51,129 nt of DNA from NCBI GenBank assembly GCA_045633415.1, contig JAZQYH010000113.1, forward strand, positions 1 to 51,129, written 5' to 3'. Position numbers and translations under genes: made by a program. Positions 1 through 8,304 of this stretch are shown here, in pieces (the stretch's first letter is position 1; every line of letters starts with the position of its first letter). Source of the stretch: RGIG3102 sp045633415 (GTDB lineage Bacteria > Bacillota > Clostridia > Oscillospirales > Ruminococcaceae). The notes under the pieces were generated by a model. It was not told the origin of the DNA and searched no databases. It worked only from the letters and a program-made list of their open reading frames with translations.

Positions 1-1733
1 CCCATTTCGATAATTTTACCTTCGTCCACAACGATGATAACGTCAGCATTTTTTACTGTGGAAAGTCGGTGTGCGATGATAAAGCTGGTTCGGTCTTTCA
101 GTAACTGGTCTGTCATGCCGTTAATCAGCTGTTCTGTCTGAGTGTCTACACTGGAGGTAGCCTCGTCCATAACCAGTATTTTGCCCTTTGCCAGTATTGC
201 GCGGGCAATGCTTACCAGCTGTTTCTGACCTGTGGACAGCTTGTCGCCGCCCTGACCTACCTCGGTATTATATCCCTCTGGCAGTTTTTCAATAAAGCCG
301 TGTGCCTGCGCCTGTTTTGCCGCATCTATTACCTCTTCCATAGTTGCCTGTGGGTTTGCATATCTGATATTATCCAGAATACTGCCACTGAACAGGTGTG
401 GTGTCTGCAGTACATAGCTTAAATTTGACTGCAACCAGAGATAGCTTCTTTCACGGTAGTCTGTGCCATCTATAAAAATCTGGCCGCTGGTTGGCTCGAA
501 AAATCTGCACACAAGGTTTACAAGGGTGGATTTACCTGCACCTGTGGCACCTACAATAGCCACACAGGTGCCTGCCTTGATTTTAAGATTAAAGTTTTCC
601 AGCACATATTTTTCGCTGTCGGGATATTTGAAGCTTACGTCCTTGAATTCAATATCACCTTTGATTTCTTCCCAGTTTTCTTTTACAGGGTTGTATATAT
701 CACCATATTTTTTTACTACATCTTCCCTGTCTTTTACACCTGGCTGTGCGTCCAGCAGGCTGTTTACACGCTCTACATTTGCCTGCAGTGCCATAATCTG
801 TGCAAAAGAACGTGTGATGGTTTCAATAGGGTCCAGAAGTGTGAAGGTATAGCTGATAAATACTGCCAGACTTGCCACATCCAGAAGAGATTTATTTACC
901 ATTACTGGTCCCATACCCAAAACAAAAGCAAGAGCGGCACTGGACACAACCATAATGCAAGGGAAGAACACTGCTTCTATCCTTTTTGCATTAAGGGACT
1001 TTCTGCGCATTTCGCTGTTTATATCCCCGAATTCTGCATTTATTCTGTGGCGGCAGTCCAGCTCCTTGATGGTGATAGCGCCGTTTATGTTTTCGTTGTA
1101 CCCTGCTGTAACCTGACTGTTCTGTTTTCTGGCTATTCTGTTGGCAACCAGCATTCTGCGCTGGAATTTACCCGCAAGGAAGGTTACCACAGGAATTGTC
1201 AGCAATACCGCTGTGGCAAGGGCAGAGTTGAGTATAAACATATTTATAACTGCTGACAGCACATAGGCTATGTTCCACGCAAAAGCGGACAGGCGCCAGG
1301 AGAAAATAGCACCAAGGCTCTGTGTGTCAGACATAATTCTGGCCAGTATAAAGCCAACAGGTGTCTGGTTGAAATAGTCCAGAGACAGTTCCTGTACGTG
1401 ACTGAACAAATCGTAGCGCATATCTCTGCCTACGCCCATTTCGATTACAATGGCGTGCTGTGTGTACAGCACATTCAGCCACAGCTGAAACAGTGCAAGA
1501 CCTATAAACATAGCCACAAACACACCGATGCCGTTCAGTGTTCTGGCTTCGATAAAGTTCGTGATGGCATATCTTGTCATCATAGGGAAGATGGCGTCAA
1601 ATATACCTGTACCTACCGCCGCAAACATCAGCGCCAGCACGTGCTTGTTATAAGGTTTTACATATTTGAAAATTCTTTTCCATTCGGCCCAGTTGAAACG
1701 GTCCGCCAAGGCAAATTCATCATGTCTGTCCAT
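1..1733 (-). CDS. ABC exporter half-transporter, catalytic-site subunit (partial, 3' end outside window)
   Basis: Type IV (MsbA/LmrA-like) exporter half: an N-terminal six-helix membrane domain (about residues 20-330) fused to an ATPase domain. The 577 visible codons run off the window edge a short way past the H-loop, so only the extreme C-terminus is missing. Walker A GATGAGKST lies near residue 404, the signature is LSTGQ, Walker B is VMDEATSSVD with the catalytic Glu, and the H-loop is IAHRLST. The ATG at 1733 overlaps the TAA of the upstream gene by one base (TAATG), so the two are translationally coupled. Together with the 1733-3535 product it should form a heterodimeric exporter in which this chain carries the intact Walker B and H-loop. 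Substrate unknown: drugs, lipids or peptides are all possible. Confidence 0.93.
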   Translation of the reverse strand, partial: MDRHDEFALADRFNWAEWKRIFKYVKPYNKHVLALMFAAVGTGIFDAIFPMMTRYAITNFIEARTLNGIGVFVAMFIGLALFQLWLNVLYTQHAIVIEMGVGRDMRYDLFSHVQELSLDYFNQTPVGFILARIMSDTQSLGAIFSWRLSAFAWNIAYVLSAVINMFILNSALATAVLLTIPVVTFLAGKFQRRMLVANRIARKQNSQVTAGYNENINGAITIKELDCRHRINAEFGDINSEMRRKSLNAKRIEAVFFPCIMVVSSAALAFVLGMGPVMVNKSLLDVASLAVFISYTFTLLDPIETITRSFAQIMALQANVERVNSLLDAQPGVKDREDVVKKYGDIYNPVKENWEEIKGDIEFKDVSFKYPDSEKYVLENFNLKIKAGTCVAIVGATGAGKSTLVNLVCRFFEPTSGQIFIDGTDYRERSYLWLQSNLSYVLQTPHLFSGSILDNIRYANPQATMEEVIDAAKQAQAHGFIEKLPEGYNTEVGQGGDKLSTGQKQLVSIARAILAKGKILVMDEATSSVDTQTEQLINGMTDQLLKDRTSFIIAHRLSTVKNADVIIVVDEGKIIEM

Positions 1734-3535
1734 TATCCTTTTGCCTCCTGTCTTGTCCGTTCTATAATATCCGACTGGATTTTAACAATTTCGCTGTAAA
1801 TACCCTGCTGGCTTGCCAGTTGGCTGTGTGTACCCTGCTGAACAATTCTGCCACGGTCAAGCACCAGTATTTTGTCAGCTTCCATAAGTGTATTTACACG
1901 CTGTGAAATAATAATTGTTGTCAGACCTTCCACACGTTTGTGCAGCTCTTTTCTTATATTGGCGTCAGTCAGACTGTCCACCGCAGACAAAGAGTCGTCA
2001 AAGCACAGCACCTTTGCACCTGAATACAGTGTACGGGCAATTGCCACACGCTGTTTCTGACCGCCTGAAAGGGTAACACCCTTTTCACCTACGATTGTGT
2101 CGTAACCATTTTCAAAGTTGGTGATACTGCGATGCACCTGTGCAATTTCGGTGCTTTTTATGATTTTTTCCATATCAGGCTGTCTGTCTGTTATGGAGAT
2201 ATTTTCTTTTATTGTTTTGCCAAAAAGGAATGGCTCCTGCATTACGATGCCGATATTCTGTCTTAAAGTATGCAGGTTGATATCGTTGATATTTACACCG
2301 TCTATGGTGATTGTGCCGCTGTCTGGTATGTAAAAACGTGCCAATAGCGCCAGAATGGTACTTTTGCCGCTGCCGGAAGCACCAAGTATGGCAACTGTCT
2401 GTCCTGCAGGAACAGAGAAAGAAAGATTTTCAAAAATTTTCTGTTTGCCAAAGGAGAAGGATACTTCCCTGAACTCAATATCACCCCTGAACTCAAAGTC
2501 AATGCCGCTTTCGTAGTCTTCCTGTGGGGCGTTGTAAACTTCGTTTATTCTTCCCAGTGAAACTGTGGCTTTTGCCATATTGCCCACAATTCTGCCAAGG
2601 GAACGTATAGGCCACGCCAGCATATTGTTGTACACCATAAAGGAGATAATCTGCCCAGGTGTAATAAAGCCCTGTACCGCAAAATATGTGCCGCTGGACA
2701 ATACCAGTATAACCTGTAATACAGGCAACAGGTCACCGATAGCCCAGTACCAAGCCATAAGGTTGCCCATTTTCATCCACATATCTGTAAACAGGTTGTT
2801 GCCTTTTTCAAAAAGTTCACGTTCCTGCTTCTGCTTGCCGAAGGCACGCACAACCCTTGGGGCAGACAGGTTTTCCTGTACACGTGACTGCAACTCCCCT
2901 TCTGCTTCGTCAGCCGCCAGAAAGCGCTTCTGGATTTTGCCTGTGAAGAATATGGAGAAAAAGCTTACCAGTGGCACTGTTGTAAAGGAAATAAGCGCCA
3001 GTGGTACAGAGATGCCTGCCATAAACCAATAGGCAATCACTATTTTTGAAATAACACGGATAATATCTGTCATTTCCAGAACAAACATGCGCACTGTGTC
3101 AATGTCAGTGGAACAGCGCTGGATGATATCCCCTGTGTAAATGCCCTTGTGATAGGCAAAGGTAGCGCTCTGAAGTCTTTCAAAAATGGCCTGTCTCATA
3201 TTGTAGCCCAGATTTTCACCAAGGTAATTTGATGCATTGAGACGGGAATATTCGCAGAAGGCTTCTATCAGCTTGATAGCCACAAACACGCATATTACTA
3301 TCCAGATATTCCGGATAAAGTATTCCCTGCCGCCAAGTCTGTTTATGATATCCACCAGAAACCGTGGCAAATCAAAAGGTGCATTGCCGATAATACTGTC
3401 TACGGCAACACCTATCAGCTTTGGACCTGAGAATGAGAAGAAAGACCCTATCAGTATAAAAAATACAGCAGAAAAAAGATAACCGTAGTTACCCTTCATC
3501 TGCTTTTTAAGAAAATTATATTTTGAATCGGTCAT
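1733..3535 (-). CDS. ABC exporter half-transporter, degenerate-site subunit
   Basis: 600-residue fused permease-ATPase, the usual length for the family. The membrane domain spans about residues 15-320 and the ATPase domain about 350-590. Walker A GASGSGKST (near 387) and signature LSGGQ are canonical. Walker B reads CFDDSLSAVD, with Asp in place of the catalytic Glu, and the H-loop His is replaced by Gln (SQRVNT). In the family this pair of changes marks the degenerate-site partner of heterodimeric exporters such as the TM287/288 and BmrCD types. First gene of the pair; the downstream half starts on its stop codon. Expressed from a strong sigma-A promoter with a palindrome over the likely transcription start. 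Substrate not predictable from sequence. Confidence 0.94.
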   Translation of the reverse strand: MTDSKYNFLKKQMKGNYGYLFSAVFFILIGSFFSFSGPKLIGVAVDSIIGNAPFDLPRFLVDIINRLGGREYFIRNIWIVICVFVAIKLIEAFCEYSRLNASNYLGENLGYNMRQAIFERLQSATFAYHKGIYTGDIIQRCSTDIDTVRMFVLEMTDIIRVISKIVIAYWFMAGISVPLALISFTTVPLVSFFSIFFTGKIQKRFLAADEAEGELQSRVQENLSAPRVVRAFGKQKQERELFEKGNNLFTDMWMKMGNLMAWYWAIGDLLPVLQVILVLSSGTYFAVQGFITPGQIISFMVYNNMLAWPIRSLGRIVGNMAKATVSLGRINEVYNAPQEDYESGIDFEFRGDIEFREVSFSFGKQKIFENLSFSVPAGQTVAILGASGSGKSTILALLARFYIPDSGTITIDGVNINDINLHTLRQNIGIVMQEPFLFGKTIKENISITDRQPDMEKIIKSTEIAQVHRSITNFENGYDTIVGEKGVTLSGGQKQRVAIARTLYSGAKVLCFDDSLSAVDSLTDANIRKELHKRVEGLTTIIISQRVNTLMEADKILVLDRGRIVQQGTHSQLASQQGIYSEIVKIQSDIIERTRQEAKG

Positions 3536-3552
3536 AATAAACTGCCTTTATC

Positions 3553-3568
3553 TAGAGTATATACTCTA
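3553..3568. promoter_or_regulatory. 16-bp perfect palindrome, candidate operator of the ABC exporter
   Basis: TAGAGTATATACTCTA is a perfect palindrome placed directly downstream of the -10 box, over the predicted transcription start of the exporter operon. The geometry fits repression by a dimeric regulator. ABC exporter operons of Firmicutes are often controlled by GntR/YtrA, MarR or PadR proteins, but no regulator gene lies in the visible neighbourhood. Confidence 0.55.
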
Positions 3569-3597
3569 ATATTACACCAAAAGAGGTGAAATATCAA
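3569..3597 (-). promoter_or_regulatory. sigma-A promoter of the ABC exporter operon
   Basis: On the minus strand, TTGATA (3592-3597) and TAATAT (3569-3574) are separated by exactly 17 bp. This is a near-consensus housekeeping promoter, about 33 bp before the start codon. Both boxes were read directly; use in vivo is inferred. Confidence 0.7.
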
Positions 3598-3662
3598 CAA
3601 AAGGCAAAGCTATTGACAGATATAGAATATTCGATGCTTTTGCACTTTTGTTTTACATACTG

Positions 3663-3694
3663 AAAGCCAGCCGTTATGTCATACGGCTGGCTTT
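3663..3694 (-). terminator. stem-loop terminator after the lipoprotein gene
   Basis: A 12-bp perfect stem (3663-3674 with 3683-3694) with an 8-nt loop lies 7 bp beyond the lipoprotein stop codon. The U tract after the stem is only three bases long, so termination may be moderate. The hairpin is symmetric and could also work on the plus strand. Confidence 0.55.
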
Positions 3695-3701
3695 ATGTTG
3701 T

Positions 3702-4661
3702 TTAATAGTCCATCAGCTGTGGATATGTGTATACATCGCCGGAGAATGAAATAACCTCGATATTTTCCAGATATTCCAGAGTTTTTACAAGGGTGAAGTT
3801 TTTGTATTTTGATGTGCCGCCGTGCACAATTTCGTTGCCTGCGCCACAGCAAAGACCGTTGCTTTCAAAGTCTTCGCCTGTAAGATGCAATGTGACTTCC
3901 TTTTCCACAGGGCCTGTCAGTTCTTCCACTCCCACTATGGAATTTTCCTCAATATTGTGCATTGTGGCAAGCTCCCTGGAAGTATATCTGAATGTAATGG
4001 TAACATCTGTTCCCGGTGCAATATTGTCTACATAGTCCTGATATTTATCGTTAGGCACTACCATATAGCAGTTCCACCAGTCATGGGCAAGACCAAGCAG
4101 TTCTTTATCAATATGTACGTGGTGCTGTATTTTAAAGAATGTAAACCAGTTGGAGTCCAGCATAATAGACCTTTCTGTAACAAGCAGGTCCGGGCGGATA
4201 TAGTCTGATGTATCGTTTACAAGATGCAGAAGATTTTTTTCCATAACTTTTTCAAACACAATCTCTTCACCACCAGATGCAGTGAGGATAACCTTGCTGT
4301 CCTGTGTCACAAAGGTACCTGAAGTGCCATCTGCTAGCTGGAATGTGCCGTCTTCATTCAGGACAAATGTGTCGCTCTTATCAGTTGTAAACTGGCACCA
4401 CTGACCGTAGAGAATCATCCGGTTGTACTGCCGTCTTGCTTTTACAAGAGTGTCGTAAAGTTCAACCTCCTCTTTCTGCTCCCGTGTAAGCTTGTTGTAA
4501 AATCTTTCTGCTGTGGCAATATCTTCACCGCTTTCCTGCGTAACTGTGCCGATTGCCTTTATCATAACATCTGTGTCAAATGCTTCACGGCTTTGCTTTT
4601 TACATCCTGTAAGGGAAATACAGCAGATAATTGCCAGAAATAATGCTGTCAGTTTTTTCAT
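3702..4661 (-). CDS. secreted lipoprotein of unknown function
   Basis: 319 residues. The N-terminal lipoprotein signal peptide (MKKLTALFLA, lipobox LTGC, lipidated Cys20) places it on the outer face of the membrane. Residues about 45-80 hold a helical segment with the LTREQKEEVELYDTL pattern, a motif that recurs in Firmicutes surface lipoproteins (usually as LTxEQK). The rest looks like mixed beta structure, with no catalytic motif I recognise. Start supported by AAGGAGAG (4667-4674). It has its own promoter and a terminator hairpin, so it appears monocistronic, divergent from the TIR/RyR operon. No functional assignment is possible. Confidence 0.85.
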   Translation of the reverse strand: MKKLTALFLAIICCISLTGCKKQSREAFDTDVMIKAIGTVTQESGEDIATAERFYNKLTREQKEEVELYDTLVKARRQYNRMILYGQWCQFTTDKSDTFVLNEDGTFQLADGTSGTFVTQDSKVILTASGGEEIVFEKVMEKNLLHLVNDTSDYIRPDLLVTERSIMLDSNWFTFFKIQHHVHIDKELLGLAHDWWNCYMVVPNDKYQDYVDNIAPGTDVTITFRYTSRELATMHNIEENSIVGVEELTGPVEKEVTLHLTGEDFESNGLCCGAGNEIVHGGTSKYKNFTLVKTLEYLENIEVISFSGDVYTYPQLMDY

Positions 4662-4718
4662 AACGTCTCTCCTTATTATGCCAGCCTATGCAGGCTTGCC
4701 ATAAATACTCTGACTACC

Positions 4719-4747
4719 ATACTATCAATATCAGCTGAAACTGTCAA
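4719..4747 (-). promoter_or_regulatory. sigma-A promoter of the lipoprotein gene
   Basis: On the minus strand, consensus TTGACA (4742-4747) and TAGTAT (4719-4724) are separated by 17 bp. It is divergent from the TIR/RyR operon. A small inverted repeat (AGCCT/AGGCT, 4684-4697) lies in the leader. Confidence 0.7.
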
Positions 4748-4806
4748 TAACAGGGGGCTTTTTATGCTTGTTTCTATACAGAAATATTTATTTTTATTCA
4801 GGAATC

Positions 4807-4815
4807 TGCTATACT
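4807..4815 (+). promoter_or_regulatory. extended -10 promoter of the TIR/RyR/channel operon
   Basis: TGC-TATACT is an extended -10 element 36 bp before the first start codon; the -35 region (TTTATT) is poor. It drives the plus-strand operon divergently from the lipoprotein promoter, about 60 bp away. The weak -35 suggests modest basal expression or activator dependence; that is inference. Confidence 0.45.
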
Positions 4816-4850
4816 GGAATCACTATATATATTATTAGCGGAGAACAGCT

Positions 4851-6710
4851 ATGTCTGGTTATATTTTTACAATTTTGTTTGCAGGGGTAATATTCCTTGC
4901 CATGATAATAAATCTTGCACTGAAAAAGGAATTTACCGCCAGAATTACAGGGCTGTGCATACTTGTTGCAGCTTTGGGAGGTCTGTTTATCTACGGGTAC
5001 GGCTTCTCATTATCCACCGACCATCAGCCGCTGGCTGTGTTGCGCTGTGTAATGGCAGTATGCGGTATGTTTACAGGCAAAAATGATTTTTCTGCAGTGA
5101 AGGACACTCCTCTTTTCTCCACACTTACAGCACAGTTTTTCTTCTGGCTGATACATATGATGGCACAGTATGCCACTGCCAGTGCTGTTATCGCCACACT
5201 GGGCGCCCGTGTGCTGCGCCGTATGCGTCTGTGGCTGGCGTGTTTTGGCAACACTGCGCTGATTTACGGTGTGAATGACGACAGCGTGGCCTTTGGCAGA
5301 CAGCTGGCTGAAAAAGGCGACAACGTAGTGTTTGCAGATGAAAAAAGCGCTGATTCCCTTGCCGGTACCATTTCCTCATACAGCGGTGTGGTAATCAACG
5401 AAAAAAATGCCATCAGCCCTGATAAACGCTTTCTGTCAAGTCTGGGTATCCGTGGCAACAGCCAGAAATATACCTTCTACGCCCTTAACAAAACCTATTC
5501 AAAAAACATTCAGTTTGCCATGGCGCTGAGAGATGCCCTGCAGGAAAAAGGCATACAGCCACACCAGACATCAATCACTCTGCTGGGTGACGAGGAAGTA
5601 CACGCCGCCGCACTGCAGTCTTACGGTGACAAATACGGCTTTGGCAATGTGACTGTGCTGGACCCTTCCACAATGGCAGCCCGTCTGCTGGTGCAGAAAT
5701 TCCCGCCTTGTGATTTTATCGATTTTGATGAAAATGCCCTTGCCAGAGAAAACTTTGACTGCGCTGTTATCGGCTTTGGCAAAATAGGACAGGCTGTGAT
5801 GAAACAGCTGGTTATGAACGGACAGTTTGAAGGCAGTAAATTCCGCATGGGTATCTTCGCACCTGACCGGCACAATGTGACAGGGTATATGTCCATGTGC
5901 AACAGCGCACTATTAGACAATTACGACATTAAATTCTACACATATGACGGCCGAAGCCAGAATATGTTCCAATATCTGAAAGAAAATAAAGATACACTCA
6001 AATACATAGTTATATCTGCCGGGGAAACCACCCTGAACAACGAAATAGGCACAGAAATAGCCCGTTTTCTTGCAAGGGCAGGCAGTAAGGCGCAGGTGTA
6101 TCTGTGTGAATACAGTGGTGTAACCTGCCTTACTGAAAATCTGGTTACTCCGAAAAAATGGCCTGTGTACACAACAGAACTGCTGTGCACAAACAAGCTG
6201 GACTCAATGGCAATGGGTCTGAACCACTATTATTCAAACAACGACAAATCAGCAGAAGAAAACTGGAACAACTGCGACTATTTCAGCCGTATGTCCAGCA
6301 GGGCATCGGCAGACTTTATTCCTTCCATGGTAAAACTGGCTGGCAGGACACTGGAAACAGCCCCACAGGACTGGAACCTTACTCCGCAACAGCTGGAAAA
6401 TATGGCAAAAACAGAGCATCTGCGCTGGTGCGCCTTCCACTATATCATGGGCTATGAGCCAATGCCGATGGAGACTTATCTGGAAAGAATAAATCAGTAT
6501 CTGGCAGAAAAAGAGGAAAAAGGCTACAGCAATCTCCGTTTTGGCAAGGACAATGTGACACATCAGCACATCTGTCTTGTGCCTTGGGATGAACTGGACA
6601 GGCTTTCTGAAATTGAAATCAGACTTGCAGGCAAAAATCAGAACTATAAAGCCGCTGATGTAAACAACGTTCTGGCAATACCAAAGCTGATTGCCAGCGC
6701 AGATTCATAA
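4851..6710 (+). CDS. membrane protein with two Rossmann (TrkA-N-like) domains and C-terminal RyR domain
   Basis: 619 residues. Membrane segments lie at about 4-24, 33-53 and 88-116, so this is a three-helix membrane part. Two nucleotide-binding folds follow: the first begins near residue 138 (GVNDDSVAFG), the second near 305 with a clear GFGKIG loop. The C-terminus (about 510-600) matches the RyR domain, the short repeat first known from ryanodine receptors, with the HLRWCAFHYIMGY core. The layout parallels the next gene, but there is no K+ selectivity filter, so it may be a non-conducting partner or a divergent pore. First gene of a three-gene operon; the next starts 10 bp on. Start fixed by GGAG 7 bp upstream. 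Function inferred: ligand-gated membrane effector or channel subunit. Confidence 0.85.
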   Translation: MSGYIFTILFAGVIFLAMIINLALKKEFTARITGLCILVAALGGLFIYGYGFSLSTDHQPLAVLRCVMAVCGMFTGKNDFSAVKDTPLFSTLTAQFFFWLIHMMAQYATASAVIATLGARVLRRMRLWLACFGNTALIYGVNDDSVAFGRQLAEKGDNVVFADEKSADSLAGTISSYSGVVINEKNAISPDKRFLSSLGIRGNSQKYTFYALNKTYSKNIQFAMALRDALQEKGIQPHQTSITLLGDEEVHAAALQSYGDKYGFGNVTVLDPSTMAARLLVQKFPPCDFIDFDENALARENFDCAVIGFGKIGQAVMKQLVMNGQFEGSKFRMGIFAPDRHNVTGYMSMCNSALLDNYDIKFYTYDGRSQNMFQYLKENKDTLKYIVISAGETTLNNEIGTEIARFLARAGSKAQVYLCEYSGVTCLTENLVTPKKWPVYTTELLCTNKLDSMAMGLNHYYSNNDKSAEENWNNCDYFSRMSSRASADFIPSMVKLAGRTLETAPQDWNLTPQQLENMAKTEHLRWCAFHYIMGYEPMPMETYLERINQYLAEKEEKGYSNLRFGKDNVTHQHICLVPWDELDRLSEIEIRLAGKNQNYKAADVNNVLAIPKLIASADS

Positions 6711-6720
6711 GAGGTAGTTT

Positions 6721-8292
6721 ATGAAAAAAAGACATTTGAAAATAATTATATCCCTGTTGTCTGCATATTTTGTGGCACTGTGGCTGCTTTTACTGGCAGA
6801 ATCCTTCAGCCCTGATGCCTCCATCACATCATTCAGGGATGCCCTCTGGTACTCTCTGGTTACGCTGACAACTGTAGGCTATGGTGATTTGTTCCCTGTT
6901 ACCCTGGCAGGCAAATTAATCGGCGGCATATTCCTGTTTTTATCCACCAGCCTTGTGGCAATGCTTGTTGTACTTGCCATGACATTCAGTCAGGTATATA
7001 CAGTTTTCCGCCTGAACTTTTTACAGAAAAACAGCTGGTATATCTTCTCTGGCCTCAATCCGCAGACTGCAGCGCTGGCACAGAATATTCTGTCAGCTGA
7101 TGCATCCGCTGTGGTAATATTTCCAAAGGATGACAAAGACAAAGACAGCGGACTGTATTCACTGGTAAAAGGCAGATATGTATTTTTCCTTAAAGGCAAT
7201 GTATCAGATGCCCTTTCACTGAAAAAAAACAGTGAAAACTGCCATCTGTTCTTCCTTGAAACAGACAGCTACGGCAACTACCGTAATGCCCTGCCATTCA
7301 GCGGCAGTGGCTGTAACATATACTGTATGTCTGACTATGCACCACGGCAGACACCTGCTGATATAACCCTGTTCAGCCCATACAGTCTGTGCGCCCGCAT
7401 CTACTGGCAGAAACAGCCACTGGAACAGAGCGCCAAAAACATAGTTATCATAGGTGGCGGCAGCTATGCCAATGCCCTGCTGGAACAGGCTTTGCTGGTA
7501 AATGTATTTTCACCACAGCAGTCTATAAACTATCACATCTACAACAATGTAAATTTCTCCAAAATACATCACCGCTTATCACAGGTGGTTTCTGTAAACA
7601 ACACACTTGCTGATACTGATAATCTGATTTTCCACACAGGTTTCTGGGCGGATAACACCGACATCCTTACAAATGCTGACAGGATACTTATCTGGGAGGA
7701 CGGGGATAATCAGAATCTGGATATATTCTCTGCCCTTTCGGAAAACATTGCGCTGAAAGGCAAGGTGCACCTGCGTCTTGCACAGGAGGTGCCTGGGGCA
7801 GACTCTTACGGCAGTGACAACCAGCTGTTTACATCAGCCCTGGTTATGAATATGGACAATGTAAAAACCGCCAGAGCTCTGCACAATCTGTACCTGTCCA
7901 CCACAGGTGCAACGGGGCCTTTGTGGGAAGAATTATCTGTATTCACCCGTAAATCCAACATTGCCGTGGCAGACCATATACAGACAAAAATCAGAATTCT
8001 GCTGAATGATGATTCCATCACTGCAGTGGACAGCCAGCTGTGTAAAGAAGCCTACAAGGCATATATTGAAAAATCTGCAGGCAATCACCGTTTCTTCAGA
8101 CATACTGAACACAACCGCTGGATGAGATTCCACGCTTTATACGGCTGGGAATATGCACCACAGCGCAACAACAGCCTGCGCCAGCATCCATCTATGGTAC
8201 CGTTTGAACAGCTGTCAGAAGCCGAAGGGGCAAAAGACGACTCTTCATGGATTTTACTTAATCAGCTGGCAGATATTCTTAAAAACAAATAG
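6721..8292 (+). CDS. two-helix K+ channel with Rossmann domains and RyR-like C-terminus
   Basis: 523 residues. TM1 spans about 6-25, a pore loop carries the canonical K+ filter TVGYGD (51-56), and TM2 spans about 64-88. RCK/TrkA-N-like segments follow: one from about 105, and a second from about 240 with IIGGGSYANALL. The C-terminus (about 458-515) contains HNRWMRFHALYGWEYA, recognisably related to the RyR core of the upstream gene, with a downstream VPFEQLSE segment that also parallels it (VPWDELDRLSE). Prokaryotic K+ channels of this form are gated by ligands on the cytosolic Rossmann ring; here the RyR-like end may be an extra sensor. Start preceded by GAGG. 10 bp after the first gene and 12 bp before the TIR gene, so a single transcription unit is very likely. 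Confidence 0.9.
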   Translation: MKKRHLKIIISLLSAYFVALWLLLLAESFSPDASITSFRDALWYSLVTLTTVGYGDLFPVTLAGKLIGGIFLFLSTSLVAMLVVLAMTFSQVYTVFRLNFLQKNSWYIFSGLNPQTAALAQNILSADASAVVIFPKDDKDKDSGLYSLVKGRYVFFLKGNVSDALSLKKNSENCHLFFLETDSYGNYRNALPFSGSGCNIYCMSDYAPRQTPADITLFSPYSLCARIYWQKQPLEQSAKNIVIIGGGSYANALLEQALLVNVFSPQQSINYHIYNNVNFSKIHHRLSQVVSVNNTLADTDNLIFHTGFWADNTDILTNADRILIWEDGDNQNLDIFSALSENIALKGKVHLRLAQEVPGADSYGSDNQLFTSALVMNMDNVKTARALHNLYLSTTGATGPLWEELSVFTRKSNIAVADHIQTKIRILLNDDSITAVDSQLCKEAYKAYIEKSAGNHRFFRHTEHNRWMRFHALYGWEYAPQRNNSLRQHPSMVPFEQLSEAEGAKDDSSWILLNQLADILKNK

Positions 8293-8304
8293 AGACAGAC
8301 TACT

